Positions 20,407 to 30,432 of a stretch of DNA of 64,000 bases are shown here, piece after piece. Under the pieces are notes generated by a model. The model searched no databases. It saw only the letters and a program-made list of their open reading frames with translations, and had not been told where the DNA came from. The stretch is from Selaginella moellendorffii. Taxonomy: Eukaryota; Streptophyta; Lycopodiopsida; Selaginellales; Selaginellaceae. The number at the start of each line of letters is the position of its first letter. The first letter of the stretch is position 1. Position numbers and translations under genes: made by a program. The stretch is from positions 3,232,398 to 3,296,397 of the forward strand of contig NW_003314266.1 in assembly GCF_000143415.4 (NCBI RefSeq), read 5' to 3'.

Positions 20407-21378
20407 ATGGAGTCTCCAAGCCATCCTGATTTCTTTGCTGAAGTCCTTGCAAAAATCCAGTCTGAGAATACCGAGCTGAAGGCAACCCTTCTTCGCATGC
20501 AGCAGGAGCTTGCTTCACTTTCGGCTCAAGGATCCAGCAAAGTTCCTGAACCGAAGGTGAGCTTCCCGGCGAAATTTTCAGGCAAGCGTTCAGAGCTTCG
20601 CGGATTCCTGAACCAGATGGAGTTGATCTTTGCACTTCAACATCGGCGGTACCCTACTCCCGAGTCTCAAATCGGCGCAATTGGGACGTTGCTCGAAGGT
20701 GCAGCTTTGTCATGGTTTTCTCCTCTTTTGGAGAAGAGCATGAAAGGGGTCGTGGTTCCAGAGCTGATGGATCTTCAATTGTTCAAAGAGAAGCTCAAAG
20801 CATGTTTTGGCGAGACGGATCGGGTTCGGGCTGCTACCACAAAGATGAGACGTCTCTCTCAGGGGTCTTGTCCTGCCTCGATCTACGCTGCAGAGTTCCA
20901 ACTCCTTGCTTTGGACACTCAGTGGGATGAGCGGGCCCTGATTGACCAATTTCGTTTTGGCCTCAACAACGGTGTCAAGGATTTGTTGCTCACCATGGAG
21001 GATCCCAAAGACCTGTCGGATGCCATCAACAAAGCTGTTCGATGTGACAATCGTCTCTTTGAACGTCGTCAGGAAAGTCGCCGCGCCGCTGTTTTTCCGT
21101 CCCAGACTCAAGAATCCCAGCTTGAGTCTTCGGGGCATACTCCTGAACCTACTGCTCCAGTTCCAATGGATATTTCTGGTACTCCCTGACTCATTAGAGG
21201 GAAGTTGAGTCCTGCTGAGAAGCAACGTCGAATATCTCATAATCTTTGCCTCTATTGTGCTGATCCTAATCACAAAGCAGCTGCATGTCCCAAGAAGCCT
21301 CCTCGACTGCTCGAGTTCACTCTGCCTCAAAGTCCACCTCTATTGCAGTCGGGAAACGACCCTGTCCAAACAGAGTAG
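20407..21378 (+). pseudogene. Chromovirus-1 gag
   Basis: The frame starts ATG with MESPSHPDFFAEV and runs 323 codons, except for one TGA at 21187, which is CGA in the relative at 1757. The N-terminal coiled-coil-like stretch (about residues 15-40) precedes a capsid domain (VSFPAKFSGKRSELRGFLNQME to SRRAAVF). After the TGA follows a zinc knuckle, CLYCADPNHKAAAC (C-x2-C-x4-H-x4-C), near 21247-21290. The product would form the virus-like particle of the retrotransposon. The pol frame overlaps its end in the -1 frame. The separation of gag from its LTR by 12.4 kb of giant element would itself stop expression. Confidence 0.85.
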
Positions 21379-24300
21379 GAGCTGTCTGTTTGGACTCCCC
21401 GAATAAAAATCACTTTTCTTCTTTATCAAGCTCCTCACCACCTTTCATCAAAGCCACCACCAATTCCCGCAACTTCCGCGTCCCATGTCTCCTTTCATTC
21501 ACCGGACAATCAGGACTCAAGGCTCTGGCATTACTGGACTCGGGTGCAACTTCCTGCTTCATGCACACGGACTTTGCTGCCCGACATCACGTTCCTCTTT
21601 CTCCTACCATATGGGATTTGAGGGTTGAAGGCATCGGCGGGCATTTTGTGTCTCCATCTTCTGGACTTAGGGAAACGTTGCCCGTTCGAGTACACATCGG
21701 GTCCACCGTCACCGATATCGCCTTCAACATCATCAACAGCAAGTCCTCCTCTGTGGTGCTTGGTCTTCCTTGGTTCCAACTACATCAGCCTCAGATCTGT
21801 TGGAAGGAATTACAGCTCATCTCTCCCACGGCTTCCCCTGCTGTTCATCGAGTCCGAATCAGGAAAAGTTCCCTAAACTCAAATCGGGGTTCTGTTCCTG
21901 ACTCTATAAAGTTTTCACCCTCTTCTTTTTCCTCTCTTCCATCTTACACTGGACCGTATTCTCGTCTCATTATTCCATTTAGTCGTACGCCTCCTCCTAT
22001 CTCCACAATCACTATGAAAGAACTCCTTCATGAAGAACCTCTTTTTCTTTTTGCTTTGCATGTTTCTCCTGTCAGTCTTCCTGAGAAGTATCATGATTTT
22101 GGGGATGTGTTTGACAAGAAAAAAGCTAGTGTACTACCTGTTCATCGGCCTTATGATTGTCCCATTGATTTACAGGAAGGAGCGTCACCTCCGTGGGGGC
22201 CTATCTATGGGTTATCCCCGTCCGAGCTTAAGGCTCTCAAACAGTACGTGGATGAGAACCTTGCCTCGGGCTACATTCAGCTTTCGCAGTCCCCGGCTGG
22301 AGCGCCTGTCTTCTTTGTCAAGAAGAAGGATGGGAGCATGCGCCTAGTCATCGACTACCGAGGTTTGAACAAGGTGACTGTTCGGAACCGTTATCCGCTG
22401 CCCCTGATCTCGGACCCGTTGGAACGCCTCGGCGGTGCCCGCTTCTTCACCAAGATCGACCTCCATGGAGCATACAACCTGATCCGGATCCGGCCTAGTG
22501 ATGAATGGAAGACTGCGTTCCGAACCCGCTATGGCCACTTTGAGTACACTGTCATGCCATTTGGCTTGACAAATGCTCCAGCAGTTTTCCAACACATGGC
22601 GAATGACGTCTTTCGGGAGTTTCTTGATCAGATGGTGATCGTCTATCTCGATGACATCCTCATCTACTCAAAAACTCAGGAGGAGCATGACGAACATGTT
22701 CGCAAGGTGCTAGCGAAGCTGCGAGAACACGGCCTATACGCAAAGCTTGAGAAATGTTCCTTTGATCACCAGTCTATGGAGTTCCTTGGGTACATTGTCA
22801 CTCCTGAGGGTATCACGATGGATGCTGCCAAAGTCAAGACTATTCTCAAATGGGAGCCTCCACAATCAATGTCAGACGTTCAGGTTTTCCTTGGCTTCGC
22901 CAACTTCTACCGCAAATTCATTGATCACTACTCTGACATTGTCCTTCCTCTCACACATCTCACTCGCAAGGATGTTCCCTTCTCTTGGTCTGCTGCTGCC
23001 CAGCAGGCCTTCGACACACTCAAGGCGGCCTTCAGTTCTGCTCCTGTCTTGATCCATGCTGATTCCTCACAACCTTTCTTCATCGAGGCTGACGCCTCCG
23101 ACTTTGCCATTGGTGCTGTGCTGTCTCAACTCGGAGCGGATCACAAACTTCATCCAGTCGCTTTCCATTCTCGGAAATTCCAGCCTGCGGAGATCAATTA
23201 CGAAATCCACGACAAGGAGCTCCTTGCCATCGTGGATTCCTTTGGAGAGTGGCATCGTTTCTTGGAGGGGGCAAGCCATCAAACAACAGTCTGGACGGAT
23301 CACAAAAATCTCGAGTACTTTGCCACTTCCCGAGTTTTAAGCCGTCGTCAAGCAAGGTGGGCACAATTCCTGAGTCGGTTTGACTTTGTTATCAAGTACA
23401 GACCTGGAAAGTTTCAAGGCCTTCCTGATGCTCTTTCAAGGCGCTCCTATCTCAGTCTCAGGCTTGGTAATCCTGCCTTCGATCAACAGGATCAAGTTAT
23501 CCTCGGTCCTGATCGGCTTCAAGTTATGGCAATTTCCTTGGCTCCTCAGGACTCCTCCTTGATGGATGCAATCAGAAACGATCTTCAATCCGATGATCTC
23601 ACTATCGACATTTTCCCCCATCTTCAGGCTGGACACCCAGTGACTCCCGACTGCCGGCGATTTGACGAGTTTGAGTTCTTAGATGGCTTATTGTACCGTG
23701 GGGAGCAGCTTTACGTTCCTGAAGGTGATGATCGAAGGTTGGTCCTGATGGCGTGCCACGATAGCCCGACTGCTGCTCACTTCGGCATTGCAAAAACCTA
23801 TGAGCTAGTTGCACGGGACTTTTGGTGGCCTCACATGGACGACTATATCAAAGCTTTTGTTACCTCCTGTGACACTTGTGCCTGGAATAAAGTACCTCAC
23901 CACCTTCCTTCAGGTTTGCTTCGTTCCCTTCCGGTCCCTTCAGGTCCTTGGGAATCCATCTCCATGGATTTCTTGAGTGATCTTCCGAGTTCTAGAGGCT
24001 TCAACAGCATTTTAGTCGTGGTGGATCGCTTCACAAAGATGGCGCACTTCTTGCCATGTACCAAGGAGTTTTCGGGCGAGGACATGGCAAAACTGGTATT
24101 CAGGGAAATTTTCCGACTTCATGGGATTCCTACAGATGTGGTTTCGGATCGGGGGCCTCAGTTCATCTCTCATTTCTGGCAACAGTTTTTGCAGCTGCTT
24201 GGAGTGAAGGCCAACCTCTCTTCGGCATATCATCCTCAAACTGATGGGCAGTCCGAGTGAACGATTCAGACGTTGGAACAATTCTTGAGGTGCTTCATCA

Positions 24301-25109
24301 ACTATCATCAGGATAACTGGTTCGATATCCTTCCCCTTGCTGAGTTCTCCTATAACAACTCTGTTCACTCCTCTCTTCGAGTTTCCCCCTTCTTTGCGAA
24401 CTCTGGCCGAAATCCCCGATTCAATCTCTCACTTCCTTCTCCATCTGAATCCTCTCGTTCAAATCCCCGCTCTGAGGCATTTATCTCCAACCTCCAGGAA
24501 ATCCACAACTCCATCTCCTTCCACCTCCATCGTGCTCAGGAATTTCATAAAATATTTGCCAATGTCCATCGTCAAGATTGTCCCCCTTACAATATCGGGG
24601 ATAAAGTCTGGCTCCTCAGGCGAAATATCTCCACCACCAGGCCCTGTCCAAAACTCAATTTCAAACGCCTTGGTCCCTTCCCTATCACTGCCATCATTAA
24701 TCCTGTCACTTATCGCCTTGCACTTCCCTCCTCATATCAAATTCACCCCGTTTTTCACTCCTCTCTCCTTGAGCCTTATATTCCCAGTCCTATTCCAAAT
24801 CGGGTCATTCCTCCACCTCCACCAGTGCAGCTCGAGGATGGGTCTGAGTACGAGGTTCAGGACATCCTTGATTCCAATATTTCACGGTCTAAACTCTACT
24901 ATCTGGTGGACTGGAAGGGTTACGGACCTGAGGAACGCACTTGGGAACCTGCCGACAACCTGCTTCATTCTCCTGACCTTGTTCAGGACTTCCACCGCCG
25001 CTATCCTTCTCGTCCCAGTCCTCATTCTTTTTCTCCATCTCCCATCCCTCGCCGCTCATCTCATCCTCCTCTTCGTTCTCGTTCACATCCTCGTTCCACT
25101 CGTTCTTGA
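21285..25109 (+). pseudogene. Chromovirus-1 pol: protease, RT, RNase H, integrase, chromodomain
   Basis: A nearly open frame overlaps gag by about 90 bp in the -1 frame. In order: aspartic protease (LLDSGATSCF near 21535), reverse transcriptase (FFVKKKDG near 22312, [19 protein letters not shown] near 22648), RNase H (IEADASDFAIGAV near 23085, WTDHKNLEYF), integrase with a zinc-binding N-terminus and catalytic core (SMDFLSDLP near 23964, VSDRGPQF near 24142), and a C-terminal chromodomain (YEVQDILDSN ... YYLVDWKGYG ... TWEP, about 24848-24980). One in-frame TGA at 24258-24260 (QSE stop TIQ) probably arose from CGA. The chromodomain tail is followed by Ser/His/Pro-rich codons and a TGA at 25107. 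The overall order is that of Ty3/gypsy chromoviruses. Confidence 0.9.
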
Positions 25110-25120
25110 GGAGGGGGTGC
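25109..25120 (+). other. Polypurine tract of chromovirus 1
   Basis: The sequence GAGGAGGGGGTGC lies directly before the 3' LTR and is the expected primer site for plus-strand synthesis. Confidence 0.6.
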
Positions 25121-25507
25121 TGTCAGGAATCCCCCAATTCTTGCCACATTCCTGACTCTCGCCGGATTCCTGACCTGCAGACCACATTCCTGACTCTCAA
25201 GACACTTCCCTATTCCTGACTCTCGAGACACTTTCCTATTCCTGACTCTCGAGACACTTCCCGATTCCTGAGTCTCGAGCCACATTCCTGATGATGATGT
25301 GGTGCCTCCTCGACCTCAGCTATATTTAGGCCGTCCTCGATCCAAGAGTGGTGGAGCTTCATCAACCTATAGTATATATAGGTTAGCCTTGTTCCATTTC
25401 TCCACAATCTGAATCAACGCCAGTCTAAGGCCTCTTCTTTGTTTCCACTAGCTTTTCTCTTTGTCTTTTTGCATTTTCCAATCTTGATCTTGTCAGGGGT
25501 CTTGACA
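25121..25507 (+). repeat. 3' LTR of chromovirus 1
   Basis: The same 387 bp as 7481-7867, with seven transitions between them by my count. It has a TATA-like run at 25373-25380. Confidence 0.92.
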
Positions 25508-26454
25508 CTCGGCTTGGCTCTTAGTTCTCTTTTGCTCTGTCTTACACTAGCTTGACAAGAACCCTTGCATATTGAGATTGGTCCCTCAATATTGCTGGAT
25601 GATAGCTTACCGTGTCTGCCAAACACCCTCGCTATCATGCCCTTTGTGTTAGTCTTAATTCTGTCCTAAATGCTATTTATGAAAAGTGTCTAGATTTGCT
25701 CATTTGGCATATCTACGAAATGTAGAGATTAGCCTGAACACAATGGTGTTCGTCCCGTGTCCAAATTCGCAATCTAGCACCATTCCATATTTAGTAAATT
25801 TTGAGTTTGTCCCAGAGACAAACTCCTGATACTAAGGGAGGCTTGGGGTGAAAACCCAAAGCGTGTGTTCCTCAAGGGGGCGGGGGGGGGGGGGGGGCTG
25901 TGGGGGTTCCAAATGTATAGTAGGGATAGTGGGTAGGTCGGGTATGGCCGACTAATCTGAGGTATAGTCTAGTTTCTGCTTGCGTGCTTGTCTTTGGTCT
26001 GTGTTCGGCCTTGGGTCTAAGCCCAAGTTCCATTCCATGCTAGCTGGTGGAGTACCCATGTCCTTGCGTTAGACCACCAGTATGCCGAAATAGTGCCAAA
26101 CTCCATTTGGCTCCGTTTTACATGCTGGTCCTGGCATTAGGATGCTGGTTACTCTAAGACTGTTCTAAGTCACTCCGGGCTCCTGTCCCTTCACTCCTTG
26201 GGCTGTTTGCTCAGGAGTTGCTCAATTGGTCCAATTCCATCACTCTTTGGCTCCATGCTTGGGAGTTTGGCACTGTTCCTTCGTTTAGTGGCCCAAGGCC
26301 CTGAACCTCGGGTTCCACACCACTGTCCTTTGGACATGTGGCATATGACACGTGGCATGTGTCACGTGGCATAAAGAGGGTTTAGGTTCCGCTTCATGGT
26401 GTTATTCTATGGTAAATCACCATAGGATAAAGGGTCAAAACCACGTGCACTACA
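25508..26454 (+). repeat. Family-2 LTR, 5' end missing
   Basis: The segment aligns with 49300-50254 and ends ACCACGTGCACTACA. Its start was cut by the chromovirus-1 insertion. It contains the conserved module 'ttccaaatgtatagtaggga' and a long G-run (25880-25898). Confidence 0.8.
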
Positions 26455-27520
26455 TTGGGTGTCCCAATGATGGCTTCTTTGACAATGAACATTCTCTTTA
26501 CGACATTGACTTACTATATCGCAATATAAGCAATTTATCCCCCATAAGGGTATATCTAACTTCCTTATCCCAATAAGAAGTTTTAGGTAGTTACCTTCTA
26601 CCAGTTTAACCAATTATGTTACACCCTTTGCTTAGTTACCTCATAATTGTCAAATCCTACAACTCATTGCTGGTGCTTCCACACCTCCATCATTATTTGG
26701 GTTACCACACTCCAACCGCATGCCTTCTAGCTTAGGCTATGTCATTTTCATTTCTGTTAGGATTCCTTTGGGAAGGGGTTCTCATGAACCTGCCAACTTG
26801 ACCTTAAAGCATCACGCCTTGGCACATTTGGTGTCTCCACACCATTGGCTCTACAAGTGTACCTTTACGACACTTCCCATTTGTGTCTGGGTCTTTGCCA
26901 AGACCAAAAAAGTCATTTCTCATGCCAACTATCAATTAGCACTGCACCATAGTATTTACTCACAACTCTATGCCAAAGTTGTTTTCTCTTGGGAACACCT
27001 TCCCCAAGACTTTAGTATAGCACATCTTGCCATCGATGGGATACCCACTGTTCTCATACTTGGATCTTATGATCCTCCCCATCCTTCGTGGGGTACAACA
27101 CACCTCAGTCCAAATGCTTCCACCAGTTCTTTAGAACCATTCCTTGACTCCACTTGAGTCATCTAGCTTTTTGGACTTCACTAATCTGGCCACCTATAAA
27201 GTCCCATTTTGAGGTGCCAACTCGTTAGAATACAACTTCTTGTATTCATGTCCTACCTATAAAGACTATTCTTGCAAGTGTTATTCCGACACTTGATTAT
27301 TCTTTGTTCTCTAGGGGCAACTTTTGCCCCTTAAGACTACTTGTCCATGTTATGAGAATACCCACTCATCCTCTAAGTACACCCCCAACTTCTTGGGTTG
27401 TTCCAACATTTATAAAAGGTAGCCCCGGCTACCATTTCAAGGACTTGTGTCTTATCCGTATTGGACCTCTCACAGTCATCAATTCCGGTCTCAAATTCAT
27501 GAGCACTAGCACGCTGACAA
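26455..27520 (+). mobile_element. Fragment of family-C interior
   Basis: Positions 26458-26787 match 61768-62108, and 27305-27520 match 56758-56960. The 500 bp between has no second copy in the window. The order of the blocks shows how the family-C interior is arranged. I see no protein signature. Confidence 0.6.
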
Positions 27521-29015
27521 GCTGGTGTCCAATGAAATGGTATACTACTCTTCGTCAACTCAGTCAACAGAAGGGCAATTCTTGCAAAATTATGGACAAA
27601 CTTGCGATAGTATCCTGCCAAACTGAGAAAAAACGAACATCTGATACAGTGGTCGGGACTTCCCATGACTTCACCACTTCCACCTTCTTTGGATCGACCT
27701 CAATTACGCCACTACCAACTATATGTCTGAGAAAGTTTATGCGTAATTGTCCAAAAGCGAATTTACTTTCCTCAGCATATAATTTGTGTTCGCACAACTT
27801 TTGAAACACCAGCTCCAAGTGTTTCAAATGATCCTCCAACATTTCACTGAAGACTAGAACATCATCGATATATAGGACAACAAATGTGTCCAAATAATCT
27901 CCAAATATTCTATCCATCATAGTGCTGAACGTTGCCAGAGCATTGTATAACCCAAACAGCATGACAAGGAACTCATAAGATCCATACCGAGTCTTAAAGG
28001 CTGTTTTCTCCACATCCTGATCTGCCACCCGTATCTGATGATACCCGGATCACAAATCAAGTCACATAAAATACTTAGCCTTTAAGAGTTTGTCAAACAA
28101 GTTATCAATGCGAGGCAAAGGATAACTGTTTTTGACCGTGATTTTATTGAGTGCCCGATAGTCGATACACATCCTCATGGTTCTATCCTTTTTCATAACA
28201 AAAAGGACCGGTGCTCCATAAGGTGACTTGCTTGGTTGGATATGACCTTTGTCAAGAAGCTCCGTGAGTTGCTTCTTGAGTTTAGCCATCTCCTTGATGT
28301 TCAATCAATACAAAGCTTTCATTGGTAGTTTAGAACCCAGAATAACCTCAATCTTATGATCAACCTCACAGCTAGGAGGTAGCCCTAGCGGCAAATCCTT
28401 CAGAAAGATATCCTGATTCTGCGTCAATAACTCTAATATCTTCTTTTGTTCAGGATCAACTCCATCGCTGATTCAAATTGAGTCACCAACACCCTCAGCT
28501 TCCATCACTTGAACCCAAAAGGTCTAACATCCCTTCTTAGCTGCTTTATGAGTGGCCCTCGTAGTCAGGAACTCAGCATCCCAATCCTTTAAGGAGCACT
28601 TTTGCAACTGGAAAGACACATTAGGACGTCCTTTTGACTTCAATATGATAGGACTTTGTCTAGCACCATAAATCCCTTTAATATATTTGTTGAAGAAATC
28701 CATACCAAACACCATTTGAAAATCTGGTATCTTCAACACTACCAAGTCCACTCTTTCTTTCCACTTGGATATTTTTATTGAAACATCACTCTCAAATTTT
28801 CTGGCTACTTGCCCATCTTCTGCAAACCGGAAGTGCATAGGTGACATTTACTCAGCATTCAATCCTAACAACTTAAGTAAATCTTCGGATATCATGTTGT
28901 GTGTAGCTCCCGTGTTGATCATCACTCGGATTTGGTGTCCACAGACAAAGCCTACCATCAACAGATCAGTGTTTGCATTGACTGCGAGAAAAACTTGAGG
29001 AAAGCAACAAAATTA
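27520..29015 (-). pseudogene. Chromovirus-2 protease and reverse transcriptase, decayed, minus copy
   Basis: On the minus strand the protease region has MINTGATHN (about 28900-28930), where the catalytic Asp expected in DTGA is Asn. It continues through FQMVFGMDFF. The reverse transcriptase follows: [27 protein letters not shown] (about 28100-28200), LYIDDVLVFSE (about 27860-27890) and FGLYNALATFS. Stops separate these blocks (for example before LDL at about 28061). RNase H and integrase are missing because family-C sequence begins near 27520. Confidence 0.8.
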
Positions 29016-30098
29016 ACTCACCTCCTCTTCCTCATAGTCTGCATTGACCAACTCGTCAACCCCTTCGGCTTCACCACCACCGTCTTCCCTCATGAAATTA
29101 ACACGAGACCTTGTCTTATGCTTGTTGGGACATTCCAAGGACCTATGTCCCGACTCTCCACAATGGAAGCAATGACCCACACTACCCGTTCCGCTATGAG
29201 CAGGTTTTGCATGTTGCTACTACTTGTACCCACCAGGAGGAGGAATAGAGGGCATAGGACCAGAAGAAGCTGTTGGTGGTCTCCAACCACCACCATCTTT
29301 GTTAACTATTGCTTGTGAGCCTCTACGGAACCTTCCTTCCACCCTCTATTTCTGATCACCTTGTTTATTCCCAGAATTCCTATTCTTATCTGAGGTACCA
29401 ACATACGGCTGCTGATATTGTTCCATGAGTGAGTGACTAAAGGCAACTTGCTGCGCTGCCTCCTTACACTCTAGGTATGTCTTCAGGTTAAACTTTTAAA
29501 TCTCATTGCAAGAAAGTGAACTTAAACCCTCTAGAAAATAACTTTGAGCATCTTCATCACTCATTTTTTTGCAATCATAATGCGCTTCTGAGCAAACGCA
29601 TTAATGTAATGCATGAGGTCCCCTCACTGCTTTAACGGCCACAGCTCCGCATGAAGTCTTAGACCAAGATCATTCGGCAAATATTCCTTATGGATACAAG
29701 ACCGCATCTTGGTCCAACTTCTAGTTTGCCCTTTTTCAGCACACACCTGGTGCCACAAAGTTTTGGCATGATCAATAAGAAAGGATTGCGCGCACGCAAC
29801 TTTCGTACGATCATCTACATCTACCACTATCTCTAGCAAGAGTTTCCTCCTCTCGATTCACCCGTCTAGAGGTTTCAGCGTCATCAGCACGGTTCCTTTT
29901 CACCATCCTGCTAACTGCATGCATGCCTCTATTAGTAACTGAACATGCATACAACATTCTTACCGAATGGTGCAATCCCACTAATACTACACAAGTTGTT
30001 TCGGATCTACCAGAAGAGTCTCTACGTATGCCACTTGAGTTAGAAAACCCGACAAAAGTTGGATAGAAATCGCTGAGACAATTCCTCTGATACCAAAT
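29016..30098 (-). pseudogene. Chromovirus-2 gag, decayed, minus copy
   Basis: The region downstream of the primer site (TTTGGTATCAGAGG, read on minus at 30082-30097) encodes gag fragments. These include DDRTKVACAQSFLIDHAKTLWHQ (about 29730-29810) and a zinc knuckle CFHCGESGHRSLEC (about 29120-29165). Several stops and frame changes interrupt it. Confidence 0.75.
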
Positions 30099-30430
30099 GT
30101 AGCGCACCTGAATTTGGAGCCGAACTCCAAGCCCGTTGCACTATGAAACGAGGGTCCGGTACAATCCCATGAGCACCAGCTCCCCGTATCCAACACCTGC
30201 ACACAAAATGGTATCAGACGGAATCTTGCAAAAATTTGGAATACCGGTGGCCTAACGCGAGGAGGAGGGTACCCCACCAACTAGAGCAGCATGGAGCTTG
30301 GGCTTAGACCCAAGCCGGACATAAAAATAAGGAGCAACACAGCCCAGCGGGAGCCAAACTAATGTCTCAAGTGGTCAGACATGCATTCCAACCACTATCC
30401 CTACTATACATTTGGAACCCCCTATAGCCC
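30099..30430 (-). repeat. Partial chromovirus-2 LTR
   Basis: The 3' part of the LTR on the minus strand ends GGTGCGCTACA, with the primer site next to it. It matches 47830-48160. The upstream part of the LTR is missing; at about 30431 the sequence switches to a plus-strand copy of the same element. Confidence 0.8.
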
Positions 30431-30432
30431 CT

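Larger units (their letters stand above)
7481..25507 (+). mobile_element. Chromovirus 1 (Ty3/gypsy), split by giant transposon A
   Basis: The two 387-bp LTRs (7481-7867 and 25121-25507) flank gag, protease, reverse transcriptase, RNase H, integrase and chromodomain. The 5' leader is interrupted at 7897-20332 by the giant DNA transposon. Without that insert the element would be about 5.6 kb. I count seven LTR-to-LTR differences, all transitions. The 5 bp outside the two LTRs (GGTTC and CTCGG) do not match, so one flank seems to have been exchanged by recombination. The internal region carries two in-frame TGA codons, so the element is not functional as it stands. Confidence 0.9.

Noticed and set aside
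25880-25898. Long G-run as a terminal polypurine tract of a separate element
   Set aside because: It lies inside the family-2 LTR in every copy and no LTR starts after it.
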